A stretch of DNA of 64,000 nt from Chamaea fasciata (taxonomy: Eukaryota > Chordata > Aves > Passeriformes > Sylviidae): the NCBI GenBank assembly GCA_029207755.1, contig JARCOQ010000012.1, positions 17,967,740 through 18,031,739 on the forward strand. Reading direction: 5' to 3'. The translations under genes and the position numbers were made by a program. This document shows, one piece after another, positions 36,038-49,601 of the stretch. A model generated the notes under the pieces. The model did not search any database and was not told where the DNA came from. It saw only the letters and a program-made list of their open reading frames with translations. Position 1 is the first letter of the stretch. Every line of letters begins with the position of its first letter.

Positions 36038-39000
36038 CTCAGGGTCAGTGTTGGCTCGGAGTTAGTGCAGGGAACCCTTCAGTACGATGTGTGAAACTAG
36101 ATCCTTGCACTGTGAATGCATGCAGGCTTCCCAAGGTACCAAGAGGTGGATTTCACACTAATGATAAGATCTTCACCAGAGTGACTTACTACAAAGTGTC
36201 CAAAGATGGCTTTCTTGCTCCACCCTCTTCCCCCTGTTGCTAAAGCCCAGGATAATAACCAAGGGCTGAGAAGCAGCTGTCTGCAAACTTCATTTAAATT
36301 CCCCTAATTCTCTGGCATCTTGTAGGAGAACTTCTTCTTAGTTTCTGTCAGTTATTTTGTAGAATGTGAATCACATTGCAAAACTATGATACAGCACTTC
36401 AGCACGTATTGCAGAGTTTCCGGGATCATGTGTAGCTGCAAACTTTCACTTCATGCCAATGCCCTGCAAGCTAATGTTTGAACTTTCTAAACTCAATGTT
36501 CTGAAAGCATGGAGGTATTTTGAAATAAATTCTAAGTGGATAAAAATAATCATCTAGTATTTTACTCCCAGTTCACCTTTTGATGGGAAAAATTATAGAG
36601 TCTGGCAGTATAACTGAAAGTCCAGTTGGTCTCAGTGGTACTATTCATGGAATAGCTCCTCTTGTGTTAATGAATCAGAATCTGCAGCTGATTAAATAAC
36701 CTCTAAATTCAACATCATTGAACGGGAATATGCAGAAAGGAGCTGTAATTACCAGAGTCACGGATTAGGGTAAGTGAACATTTTTTGGTAGTGCCCGTCA
36801 TAATTACCGAACCTTAGCTAAAGTGCTAAAGCTGTGGATGAAGCTGAGATGGGAGTTGGTTTATTCTGTAAGTCATCTCACCTTTTTAGCATTTTTTAGC
36901 TTTAGTCTGAGAAATAGTCTGTACTGTCCCCTCTTTCTGGCTCAGACACTCTTTAATGATTCAATGCAAAGTTGAACAGTGGCTCCCAAAAAAGCTGAGA
37001 AAGCCCTTCCTCCAGTTTCAGTGGGGTGGTAGGTATGTTCCTCAATTACAGACAGGAATTAAAGTTGTTTCTCATCCACATTGTCCTTCTGGGTGAATTT
37101 TTTGCCTCTGAGCCTTTATTGAAGGAGAGGCTGAAGCCAATGGAAGATGACCATGTTCTGTGAGGAGACTGCTCTGCAAGAAGCTCTGAGGTTCCTTATT
37201 TGCTTGAATAGTGTAAGGCAGGTGGAGGCAGTTCCTGCAAGTCTGCTGCATAGATCTAGGGCTTACCTGTGCCCACATCAGGCACACTAGCATGGGGAAT
37301 TCAGACCAAAAGCAGCTGGGACTTTGATGATCAGGGTCTTTTTTGTCTCCAGGCAGTGCGTTCTGTCAAACATACTGTTAGAGTAAGTTTTGTTGAATCA
37401 AAGAGAGAATTTCCTGATCGTATTAAAATTAACACGATAAAAACATTAAGTTCAGTCCTGATGTAACTTCTAATTGAATAGATTCGCCAGCAACTTACTG
37501 TGCCATTATATATCTCAGATAGTGTCAAAAACTGTGTGGACATCTGAGAAATTGGTACAAATAATGAAATTTGAGTTCTAGATCTCATGGGAGGCAGAAG
37601 GCTAAGCGCTCTTCTTTTTGACCTGGTTGATGTTTGCTAATGACAGTTTAGATGCTTAGTGGTGTTTCAGCATAATTTGAAAATTCATTTATATTTTTAG
37701 AACTCTTATACAAGATGCCAGAGGTTCTCCTCTCAGGACATTGTGCCGTGTCACTCACTTGAGCAGGAGTTTAAACACTTTTGAAGGAGCAGATCCTGAA
37801 CTGGCATGTTACATGCAGGTGGATATTGGATCCTGGTGTTCCTTTAAGCTCACTAATGCTGATCTTTGGTGACATCCAGTAAACTGAGAGCTGGGGTGGG
37901 AACCCCCTAAGAATATGTTTTCTTGGGAGCAGTTTGGTACTTTTGGATTCCGGCGTAGTATGAAGGCATTAGAAGCTGAGCTGGTCCTCTTGTTCTGGGA
38001 CAGCTCAAGGGTTTGGGTGTTTTTTTTTTAATAAACTGGTTGTAGGAGGTGAGGGTTAAAAAAGAACTACAGGACACATGGTGAGAAATTAGTTCTGTAA
38101 AGGTGGCTGAGTCCTATTTTTCTCCATCAGTTTGCTGCCCTTGCTATTTGTATAATTCATTGCAAAATCTTTCTGACAAGTCTTTTGTTTGGTGGGGAGG
38201 ACAGAATTATGAAAGTGCTTTGTTGAGCTCCTAATTCCCCTAGCTGTCCTGGTGTTGACACCTAATGTACCAGAGCAGCATGACAGTTAAGATCAGCATT
38301 CATCAGCAGATAATATCAGTAAAGGTTTTATTTCCTCTGATAATCAAATGTGGTATCACTGATATTTGATGACAATTTCTGTCTTTTTTATAATTTTTCC
38401 TCTGTGGAAAGCCTTGAATGCTCAACTGTAGTTGCATTCCTGGAATCATTTATTCTCTGCACAGAGATGCAATAAGATGTTTGCTCCAGTTAAGCCAAGA
38501 CTGAATTGTGCCTCAAGGACTTAGCTAGCCAGCTGCTGAATCTTTATCAAACTGACGCAGACAACCCTCATCCCTGATAGGGAGATCGAATACCCCTCAC
38601 AAGAACAGGATCTTCTTTCAGCCTTTTAAGCATCACAGTGTAAACTGGAGCACACATTGCCTTGCTGGCTGGGCACCAAGGGAGAGAAGCCTGCAGCCCA
38701 TTACCTCTGCCCTCACCAGCTGTGGCAGAGAGAATATGCTGCAGGTTTCAGGGAGTGTGGGGATGTATTTGGACAGCTGCAGAACACGAACAAGGGGAAG
38801 AAAAAGGGCTGCCTCTGGGCAAACACATCCTGATTTATAATAGAACTATATTTATGTTAGTCGTAACCACATTATTCAATATAATTGGGGTCAAGAATTG
38901 AATGAGTCTAAAAGAATGCAAAAAATAGTTTCAAAATTCTTATTATAAATAAAGACCTGGTTTAGAGGTTTTGTGAGAACTCCAGAAGCTGAAAGGGTAG

Positions 39001-41334
39001 TAAACCCCCAGTGTTTTCCAAAAGACAATACCAGAAAAACCACATGAAAATTCCTCTCAGTGGAGACTGACTGCATTAAATTTTTTTTTTTTTTTTTTTT
39101 TTTTTTATTTTTGGTGGTTGTCAGTCTCTCATGCTGCCCTCACTGTCAATTTATTTTCACACTATTTCTGTGCAAGCTGACCGGTTCACCACTGGTACAT
39201 TCTAATACCAGTCAAGGGCAGGGACTTGCTGTTTGTAGCAGCCAGGAGGCAGTTTCCATCCCCTCAGCACACACCAAGGTATCAGCAGCTGTCAGTCAAA
39301 CAAAGCCAGGGCAGTTCCTTCCAGACTTATGTTCTGTTTGTTAGATTTCCAACTGGGAAATGTACTTTCCCCTGGCTGCATTTTGGAAGGCTGGCCACTG
39401 GGCTGAGGCCAGTTCTGCTCTCCTTTACATTTTTGTGCTACCCTAGAGCAACATTTGTTTGAAGAGTTCTTAGTATTTGCCTAATTTTTTTGTATCTTGC
39501 TTCTTTGCTTATGCCCTGTCTGGTAGGATGATACCAAGCCAATAGTGGAAGCTGTGCATTGGCACACCTTTTAAAACATGAATTTTACAATGTTTAGTTC
39601 TGTCTAAAGGGTTGCTACTCCCATCAATGAGAACTCTCCTGACTATTGCTTCTTTTCATCGTTTTCAAGCAAATGTGAAGTTTTCCCCTTTTCCCAAAGC
39701 TTCTCTTTCCACCTCCTCCTGCCTTCTTCTTCCAGGACACTCTGGAGAAACACTGACAAATAGTTCTCTGCAATCAACTTTTTATGGCTGTGTTGCCATA
39801 ACTAAAGAAATTGTCATCATTTTGACCAAAAAACCCCACCAGAATGTGACTTTTAAGCTGTAGTAATGCAGATATTTTCTGTTACAGTTAACCTTTGCTC
39901 TTCCGTTAAAGCTGTTATCTCAGACCTAAGCCAAGGGTCATAGATAAAACCTCCCTGGTTTTTTCCACCTCTTAAGCTGAGTTGCATCAGTGAACCATTA
40001 ACTTAGTCGATTATTTACTGTTACCTTTCTGGAAGAAATGCATACTTGTACTTTTTCTGCATCGCATGGGTTTGATTTATGTATGGTCCCAATTCTATAG
40101 GTTCTTCACTGAGGCAGGGCCTTCATACCATAGAAAAATCAACAGGCAACCAAAATTTGCCTGAACAGTAGTCAAAACTGAGAAATTAGCATACTTCTGT
40201 TCTCCTGTCTTTTCTATTTAACACGCACCACTAACGGTCCTGATCTGCACTGGCAAAGAACTAATTACAGCAACATTAGACTCTAACAGATAAGTGTTAG
40301 CCTCAAGTTAAACTGCAAAGGCTGGGATCTGGGTTGTGCCTGGATCCTACAGGGAGCAGCAGCCAATCAATTATAGCTCCCTGATCTCAGGACAGGTTAC
40401 AAGCATTGATTGGAGCAATATTGGAGGAGAGATTACAATGTCCTGGGAGCTGCTCTAATCATGACCATGTGCAGTGGCCATTGTGGCCGGTCAGAACACG
40501 GCTTGTATTGGGCAACCCCTCTGTGCCCTTGCTGTGGCCTTGCAGGGGGCTGCAGGAACTGCTTGCACCCACTCTGACAGGGTAAAATATCCAGGCTGAA
40601 AATGAGTGAGTTCTTCCAAGGGGGCAGCATGTGGAAGTGGAGACACCATGGGCTGACTAAATCATCCTCCCACTGGGCAGCTCAACAGGGAGAGAGAACA
40701 CAACAGGAGACATCTGCCAGCAGTAACCAGCTTTTCTGCTCCTTGTGCTCCTTGACTAGCAAATACAGCCTTCCTGGCTTGGCAATTTTCTGCTTCCTCC
40801 CATTTTCACCAGCCTGTCTTTGATTTTACAGATTTTACAGCAATTTTTGGGGGGTGGACTTGCCTATTTCTTCTCCTGCACACTCCTCTTTGCTGTTGCC
40901 AAATGTCATCTCCCCTCCCAACATGTTGGAGCTCCCCAAAGCAAAGGGAGTGGAGTGTGAGGAAACAAAGGGATTTGTCTGATTCAAGTTACATTTGGTC
41001 TTTCAATCAATTGAGAAATAAATGTGATGTCCCCCTCCACTCCCTATTGACTGGGCCTGTGCATGTAGGTCAGGCATCTGGAACTGGATTTTCCAATGGT
41101 TGGGAAAGAGCTTAATCCTTAAGAGGAGATTTGCAAGGAGGTGTGGAATGAAAGGGATAGGTTCCCAAAGCCCTTACAGTGGGAGCCAGATAGAGGTGAT
41201 TCACTCAGCTCTTCTAGTTGCCTTTTACAGATGCCCTTTAGAGGAGGCCAGAGCTCCTGGAGAAGGGCACTACAAACCAGCTATTGCTGCTTTTATGATG
41301 TTTACATTGACTTCAGCTCCTTTCTTGACAAAGC
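36038..41334. other. Noncoding stretch, no gene seen
   Basis: Short frames only (at most about 95 codons), none recognised. A T26 run lies at 39081-39106, with TTTATT in the next 50 bases. No RNA gene or clear mobile element was identified. Confidence 0.5.
39081..39106 (-). repeat. T26 homopolymer, possible A-tail on the minus strand
   Basis: Twenty-six T in a row, followed to the right by TTTATT hexamers, which are AATAAA on the minus strand. One lies within about 50 bp. A minus-strand retroposed sequence ending here is possible, but no body or target-site duplication was recognised. Confidence 0.85.
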
Positions 41335-41384
41335 AGGCCTTACTACTGCTTTCTTTCTCAGGCCTTACTACTGCTTTCTTTCTG
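41335..41384 (+). repeat. Near-perfect 25-bp tandem duplication
   Basis: The unit AGGCCTTACTACTGCTTTCT continuing TTCTC at 41335-41359 is repeated at 41360-41384 with only the last base changed. Such identity suggests a recent duplication. Confidence 0.95.
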
Positions 41385-44300
41385 TACTGTGGGGAGGGAT
41401 AATGTTAATCTCTTTTGACAAGCAGGTTTAGTTTTGCACAGCATTGCTGCTTTGCTAATGGGGATAGATGGGTCTGACAGTGGTGTGAGGGGAGCAGAGC
41501 AGGAACTTGACCCACCTGCTCTGTAGCACATGGTTTGATGATGCTGCAGAGGCTCTGCATGCTCTGAGCAACCCCCAAAGGACTTTGGACTGCTTTTAGA
41601 AGCAAACTCCCCATGAGAGCAGACAAAACTGAGGACAACACTGCTGGCTGCTATCTTGATAAATCTAATATGCCAAAAGTGGATGAGTTTCTGGGGGCAA
41701 AGGGGAAAGAGAGGGAAAACAGAGAAAAAGTTGGGATCTCACTCTTTCCTCACACACACAGCTGCCTTAAGCACATGGCTGCTGTGCATTGTGCAGCTCT
41801 GCAGCTTGAGCATAGGTTATCCAGCTACGTCAGGGAGAAACCCTTATCTTTCTTTAAGCACCAGATTAAACCACAGAGCCAGAGGCTGGTGGCAAACTAA
41901 ATTTGGTTGGCTTTCCTTCCAACACCCAAGAGTACACCACCCTCTTGGATACAGGTCCAAGATTTCACATCTCTCAGTTGTGATGTCTTCTTTCCCTCTG
42001 GTCTGATGCTGCTCAGACCCCTCAGCAGCTGAGTAGTACATGCTCTTATACACTCCATTGAGGGCTCAGGACATGCAGTACCCACCATGCAGAGCCCATC
42101 TCCCTCATGCTGCACTTTCAGGACCTAGGCAAACACAGGTAGGACACCTCTTTCCAGGTCCTGCAACTTGTGTCAGCATTTCCAAGTCCCCTGCTGGCAG
42201 CCCCCATCATCCCCACAAACTCTGCCACTCCCCATCTGCTGTTTTTGGGACTGTCCAAATGCAGTGCAGCCCTCAATGCTCTTTTCAGACAGCTTAAGAA
42301 AGTTGAATGAAAAGTATAATCTGAGGCTAATGCAGAGTACTGTGTAAATTTCCTTTCCCTCCTCCTCCAAAGGAGTATATTGTATCTGCACCTGGCTGTA
42401 TGGGACAAGATCTTGTGCTCCCAAATCAGAGTCCTCCTTTGCCCACCCTGAGTTGTGCACAAGATGTTGCAGTAGGTGAGTCAGAGGAAGCAGGCTGAGA
42501 AGGGAAACAAACCTCTTTGAGGGCTTGGCACCCTCATTCAAGTCAAACTCAAAAGTCCTATTTTCTGCATGGATCTAATGCCCCACGTAGCCTTCACATA
42601 GAACAGTCCATATCAGTGAACCTGGATCTAGTTGGTTGCCACAGTAAATTATGTTGGGTGAATTTTAAGTAACTTTAAATGCACTAACTGAAGCAGCTTT
42701 GAACTCATTTTAATAAGACCAGTGTGTCTTTGTGAGTGGTTGATGCTTTTTGTTTCCAGCTATAACATAGCTCCATGCTTTAGCCCTGACCTTGCTCTAG
42801 CCATGCTTATGTACCCCCTTTTAAAGACTCGTTTAGTAGGACTGTGTAGATTATGACTGTGTGGCTTTCAGTAAGGTGGAAGAAGAAACAGTTCAGTCCT
42901 CTCCTTAGTGTTCATGGTGCCGTTCATAATCAGTGTCAAGATAACAATCTGCTAGTGTTTTTCCAAAGGAATTAAGCTATAATTTTCCTCTGCATGACTT
43001 TAGCTCTGAAGAGGAGTTTGTTTTGCCCCTTATTACAAGAGATGATTTCAGAGTTGAGCAAGACAATTAAAAAATTGAGGTTAAGTAGGGTCAGGAAGAG
43101 AAAGCCCATGTGGCCTTAAGTGTCCTTAACAGGTGGATTTTAAATACCTTTTTACTTCTCGGGAAGACACAAATAATTCAATTCTGATTTTCCCGCAGCT
43201 TGAAACCTCTATTATTACTGTTTTATATTTTCTTCTATTCTGTGCTTCAGTGCATGTGTTACTTTTAGCTGCCTGTTGCTCTCTCCTATAAATGTAAAAT
43301 GTCATGAAAAAACCATCAGCTGCAGGACAGGACTGAGAGATGTAGTAAAAGTAACACCTGTGTTGCTCACTCTGTTCGTGGTGGTGCTGTCTGATAGCTC
43401 GTTTCTCTGGGGTGCATGTGTAAGAAGTCCTACTCAAGGGTATGTCTTGGGAAGAAGGCAAATTTATCTTTGGGCCATTCTTCCTCTGCAGGATTTGTAG
43501 CATGGCCTAGATTTTTTTTTTTCCCCCCAGAATTTTTCTTTCAGAATTTTATGAAGGGAGAACATTGTTTTTCAGGAAATTAGATATTTCATGTTGACCC
43601 TTCCCTCCCACGGAGGCTTTGGCTGGTGATATTAATTGCTCAAATTCTGCAAGAAGGAAATGTGGAATGAAAAAGCAAACTCATGCTCTTCCAAGCTCCT
43701 CCTTATTATATTCACTGGCATTCAAAAGAGTGAGAACATAAATCTGTATTGAAGATGCAGGTACTAAAATTCTGAACACAGTGTTTTTCTTCTCTGTGTT
43801 TTGATCTACTCTCGTTCATTGTGTAGCAGTTCCAATGAAGTCAGTAGATTTTACCCTTCAGGAAAAATTGCACAAAGATTCAGAGTTTGCACAGAATTCA
43901 GTCTTCTGTAGTTTTTGCTTTAGGGACCACAGTGATCTCCTTGTCAAAGCTGGGAGCAGTGTACATCACCCTTCAATTTCCTACACCCCAAAAACAAATG
44001 TTGTTCTTCCTCTTGAAGGTAGGGGGTACCAGTGCATTACCCCGCCACTGCAGTTTCTGTGGGATTTCCTATGTGAAAACACTATCCTTTCTAAGTTCAC
44101 TGTTCCTCTCAGTCACTCGTCTGTCTTTAAAAACAGTTTCATTTATGTATTGCTTAATCAGTGCCGTTCTTGTATTCTTTTGTTTTTGGATTTAGAATTT
44201 TAGACCTGCAAGGTGGCTCTGAGTAAGCCATTGCTAAGATCCAGAGAGCTCCTGGGTCCTTGGAAGTGGAGAAAGACTGGGATGACTCCTCTTCTGTTTG

Positions 44301-46811
44301 CTCTCCCTGCCAGACCTGCAGTGAACAATTCCACTTGTGCCCAAAAAAGCGGGCTTGGGTCAGATGTTAAAAGCTGAGCACCAACCCTGGAACCATGCCA
44401 AAATCACCAGAAAATGTCGGTCTGGATTTTTCACTCTGTAGCTATGTTTTGCTATTAGCTTTCATTTCAACTAGGCTTGGAAGTGGAAATATGGCAGAGA
44501 TAGTAATTGAATGTGAACAGGGTGATGGGAAGCCTCAGACTGGCTGTGCACAGAATACCCACTCGTCTGTGCTGCTGAGGGAGGCCACGCAGGCAGGGTG
44601 AGGCATGGATGAATGCAGCAGTCCTTCTGCACGTGTGTATGATGTCTGGTTAGTGTGCAGGATGGGCAAGAATGCAGTGCCTGCACTTGGATGCATGTCT
44701 GCCGGTGCTCCCAGTCCCGGGGCTTGCGCCATTTAAATTTGAAAATGGCTAATGATGTTTTCTATTTTATTTTGGTATGAATAAGGAAGTGCAGTGCAAA
44801 GCCATCTTTACAGTCAGCCATTTTCAGTTCTCCTTTTTTCTTGTCCTCCCTTGGACACAAGAACTCCTGTGAGTGCATGTAGCTCAGAGGCAATCCATGA
44901 TCACTTCAGAAATCATATGAGTCCTTTAGTTGACCAGACTCTACTGGAAGACTTTGTTCTGATTTCAGCAACACAAGTATGCAAATAATGGAAATAATTA
45001 AGAGCAGGACTCACTTTTTCACATAACACTTTCAAGGAACTCCTTGCAGTTCCTTAATTTTGACATTTCACTGCAAATTTGTTTCTCTAGCTCTGATATT
45101 ACATCTGAAATCACCATCTTAGACACTGGTAGGATTACATCAATTATAGTAGGGAAATATCATGAGTCTAAATGCAGTGATGAAGGGCAGAGTAGGAAAT
45201 AATGCTGAAAGATAAGTTGGCACCACTGCTGGTGCAGCAAGAAAACTGCTCAATTACAGAATAGTTGGACATAATGGTTAGGAAAGATGTTTTCAGTGAT
45301 TGAAGCCTCCTCACCTACTTGATTTTAGAGTTAAAGTAATAGGCCCCCATATGTGGAATGTTTTTTCCACAGGACAGGTTGTGTTCTGTTTTAGGAGCTC
45401 CACATAACAGGTGTTTATTCTAGACTTGTATTGAAGAGCAGCCAAGAGCAACATGCCTCTAGGATACAGGTCAAAGGTCCCATGTGGGAGAAGAGGATAG
45501 GTGGTGGTGAAAAATGACTGATGTTTGACTTGAGTTCCAGTGAATTCAGCTGAATTAGCATAATGGGTCCTCTGAGGGAAAGCAAGAAACATCTTTGCAA
45601 TACATTGGGCTTCCCAGCCTCACTCAGTTGCACAAGATGAGGTTGTTCTCCTGCTTACCTCCTCATAGCATTACTGTACTGCTAATAGCATGGATCCTCT
45701 GGTCCGTTTATAAGAGGACCAAATTTTTTAAGCCAAAAATTGGGGATCCAAACCATGTGAATAAACCCTTTGGTCTTTCTTTAGGAGTCCTCATGAAATG
45801 TCAATTATTTACTTCAGCAGTTTAAAGATTCCTTATTATCATGGCAAAGTGGTTTTATAATGTCTCTATCAGCTCTCAGAATTATATGAATCATTATTCC
45901 CATGCACAATGAGTGTACATGCCTACGGAGGCTGCCTCAGTGCTGTGACTGTTGAACACCCCACTGACTTTTTCTTGTTAAAGTACAGGCATGGTAGTGT
46001 TGTGATGGCTCTCAGTGTCTGGTATTTCTGGGCTAACTTCACTAGAGTGACCTAAATTGAGTCCCGGCCATTTTCCTCTCTGTATGTGTTGTAATAATCT
46101 CTTCCTCCCCCATCTGTCATCTCTCCTCACAGTCTGGGACCGGTGGCCTCAGCTGCTCTGGAGCCCCTTTGTTGCTGTTTTGCAGATCACTGACTGGCTG
46201 GGTGCAGCAGCAGACTAAGGAAACACAGCAGAACTGAGAAGAGAGAAACCAGGTTTATTTGATGAGTTTCTAACTTTAATGTAATTTAGATCAAATATTG
46301 TTAAAAGAACCCAAGCTATTGGCAGGAAAAATCTTGCAGAAGATGATTTTGTCACCAAAATAATTTGCCAGGTTCTGGTCATTTTTGGTCACAAAGCTGG
46401 ACCTGCCAGCTTCTGACTAAACAATAGTGAACAAATAACTCAAGGCCTGAGTGTGCCTATATGTTGTCTTTCACAAGGTTGGAAAGTACAGTTTTTCTTA
46501 AAAGTGTTTTACTTTGGTTTTGACATTTTACATGCATATTCTTCATCAATCCAGATTCAGAATTTTCTCTTAAGAGGTCTGAATGAATGCTGCATCTGAA
46601 AAACACACTTGTCAACTTTTACAGGCTCTTAATATTACTCTCACAGGAGTTGCCACTATGAACAGGACCTGCACAAATAAATTATAGACTGGTGTTTAAA
46701 GCTACACTGATGGTTTCCATAAATTATATAACCCATTCAAATCTACAGAAGATCTATGTTCATTAGCAATTTCTGACTGAAGTCAAACAACCACAGTAGA
46801 CCAAATTTCAG
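41385..46811. other. Noncoding stretch, no gene seen
   Basis: Many frames of 60-125 codons occur on both strands, often overlapping in two registers (for example 41613-42115, 42118-42541, 43126-43503). None shows a recognisable domain. Two places, about 41928-41975 and 45438-45482, share a short block containing CTTGGATACAGGTC/CTAGGATACAGGTC and may derive from the same old repeat. Confidence 0.45.
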
Positions 46812-46847
46812 CTGCCTAAAGTCAAACCACAGTCAGACTTGCGAGCA
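46812..46847 (+). other. Candidate 36-bp exon
   Basis: CAAATTTCAG ends at 46811 and GCA|GTAAGT starts the donor at 46848. The interval is exactly 12 codons, open in phase 0 (LPKVKPQSDLRA). The upstream polypyrimidine tract is weak, which lowers confidence. Confidence 0.12.
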
Positions 46848-46989
46848 GTAAGTACAATACGTAGAGAGGGATTTTGAAATGTTGTTTTAGTCAACTTTTC
46901 GTAGTAGTGAAAGTGATGTTACTATTTAAGGAGTTTGAGGTGTGGTATGTCAGTAGCTGAAATGCTTAAAAATAAACCCCGGTATACTC

Positions 46990-47115
46990 ATTTTCACAGA
47001 CTGGGAAATCAAAGTGCAGAAAAGCGGGATGACTTGGCCAAGGAGGTACAGTAGCCTCGAGCAGGTCAGACCAAATCGCAGTTATCCAACGCCCAGTGTT
47101 GGTGTTAATCAGTAA
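46990..47115 (-). repeat. MIR/CORE-SINE-like ancient repeat
   Basis: The plus strand shows ACTGGGAAATCAAAGTGCAG, then GATGACTTGGCCAAGG, then ACAGTAGCC and GCAGGTCAG. This follows the reverse complement of the MIR core (the 'gaaactgaggcacagagaggttaagtgacttgcccaagg' pattern as recalled). The copy is divergent and lacks clear ends. MIR-like relics are old and shared among amniotes. Confidence 0.6.
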
Positions 47116-49601
47116 GGCCTGCTGCTTTCTGTGCAGCATTAGATCTTGTATAATAAATGCAATCTGAAGTAATTTTTCTATGTTTTCTCAGCTGGGAGGC
47201 CTCTATGAACTAGCTCTTTTGCTCACTAAGTGACAGTTTTCCTTACTTCTCACTCGGAGAGATGATTTACCAGAAGTGCCCTACAGAGAGAACAGTATTT
47301 CTTGCTGGGAAGTTACTTGTTCAAGTGTCCAAGCCCAAAACCACAATGTATTTGCTTTAGACAGTCATGAGATAACATGTTTTTTCTGTTGTAAGCTGTT
47401 AAAAATAAAACAAGGATGCAGAAAATAAATGTTAAAACAGAAGGAGTGCGCTAGCTTCCCACGTAATTAAAACAGCAGGGTTGCAGCCCTCGGAGCTGAA
47501 CAGATGTATAATTCAGGGACTGATTTATTTTTGCCCGGATTTAAAGAAATCATGGCACAATTTCCCTACATTCCTAAAATTCATTTTTAAATCAGCCCTG
47601 TTCTGAGCACCAAGTTGGGTGCCGACAGTGACTAGGAAGCAGTAATGCAGATACTACAACACAAAACTATACCTACTTGATTCATGTCTCCTGTTTACCA
47701 CCTAAGGTTTGGTCGAGAGCAGATGTTACAGTAGGCCTCGTATCACTGGGCTTGACCTGCAAGTTCCTCAAGGCAGGGGGTACTGAGTTCATTGTAGTTC
47801 AAGTAAAGTATGGTGGTCAAAGGCAACTGATGGTGAGCCACGTCTTCATCTCTATTCTGGCAACTTTTGTGTGGCAGTTGCCATCCTGGACAGTCATATA
47901 CTGAAAGAACTGATTTCTTCAGCTAAAATTTGGTGACGAAGCAGCTGCTGAGAAAGACTCATGCCATCTGTATAGAAATAGGGAAGGAGAGATGAGCATA
48001 AAAGATACATTTCTCTGAGGACTAAATGAGCTCCTCTTTGGGTACTGGAAATAAAACATGCCTAGTGCTGGTTCCCAATAAGAGTACAGTACAGTAAAAG
48101 GTTGTCTGTAATTTGTATTAGGATGATGGTCACTAATTAGCACCTGGTCCCAACCTAAAACATTTGTCCTCCGAACAACAACTATAAGTTGTAGGTTTTG
48201 CATGTTAGAAAGGCCCTTGGAGAGACAGACAGGTTACCTTCTCCTTGCAGGGTTTATATGATTTGACTGAAAAGCATGTAGCTCCAAAGTGGATCCTTAA
48301 AGGGTTTCATGCTGTTTGAGCAGATGGAAACCACCACTGCTGCTCTGTGGAATGAGTGTGTTGATCTGTACAGGGACAGAAATCATTATCTCCTATCACC
48401 ATAACTTACACGTGACCAAGAGGGCAGATGCTGCAGCCCAGCAGGTGCAGAAGGTTCCATGATGTGTTATCTCTAGCTATGGATTGTCCTGTTTCCAGGA
48501 ACACTCTTCTGATGGAGATGATAAGAGCCTGCCAGTAACTTTGCCTTATATAAAGGAGTCATCAATAGGGTTTCATCAAAATAATTTCGTAATTGCATTC
48601 ATTTCTAAGACCTACAGGAGGAAATACAGCTTCATGTCATATCCTAGTTTTTTACATATTCTTGTTAGGTGATTGTATCAATTGTATATTTGCTGCTTAG
48701 ATGATAAATTTAATGTGCCACGAAAGGGTACCCAAACAAATCAGCCTTACAAATGCAAATGAGCAAATCTGCTGAATCCAGTAACATACCAGCAGGTGTG
48801 AAGATGGTCAGTTTTTCTCAGGGCTGAAAGGATCATCTTCCAACATTTCACTTTGTGCCTCTTTTGAATCTTTCTTTAGATGGATGGGTGAAGGTACCTT
48901 GCAGAATATAGCATGCTTTAGGAGCTCCCCACAACTCTGTCCAAATCAGCACAAATTTACAGAAATATCCATTTATGCATTATTCTTTAAAATAATTGGA
49001 AAAAAAGTTTTTCGAAATTTCTGTCCTGAATTTCAAGCCCCTGTTTTGATATTAACTCTCAATCTCTGACATCTTTCTAGGTTTGGGCTGAAGGAGCATT
49101 GGGGTTTTGCAAGCAATCAGGTGTGGAAACTAAGGGATAAAGGCCTGATCCAAAGGCCATTCTTTCCAGTTGGCCTTGAACATTTCCATCAGGTGAAAGT
49201 AATTAAGGCCATTGTGGCACCCTGCAATGTCCAGGTAACACTGAGGTCTCACAGCATGTAACTGTGTTGAGCTTTCCACAACAGCATCTCCTGTCCTGTG
49301 TCAGTTACTTTCACTTCTTTTGTCATTATCTACAGACTTCTTCTGGGAACTTTTGGCGCAGGCAGGCATAAAAGGAGAAAGAAGAAGAAACATGAATTGT
49401 GAGTTGATTCCCAGAAATGAAGGTCACTGTTTCTAGAGCACTCTCCTTCTGGCAGACTGTGTTTGGGGTTTCTGGGATTCTGTGGTGAAGAGGGCAGGTA
49501 ATGTGCTGGTGTGTGAGGCCAGGTAGGCTTTCAGAAGAATTCTAACAGGGGATTAGCATTGTAAATTGTTCTTTAGACTCCCTCAACCCTATTCTTCATC
49601 A
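47116..49601. other. Noncoding stretch, no gene seen
   Basis: Frames under 95 codons, none recognised. No repeats of note. Confidence 0.5.
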
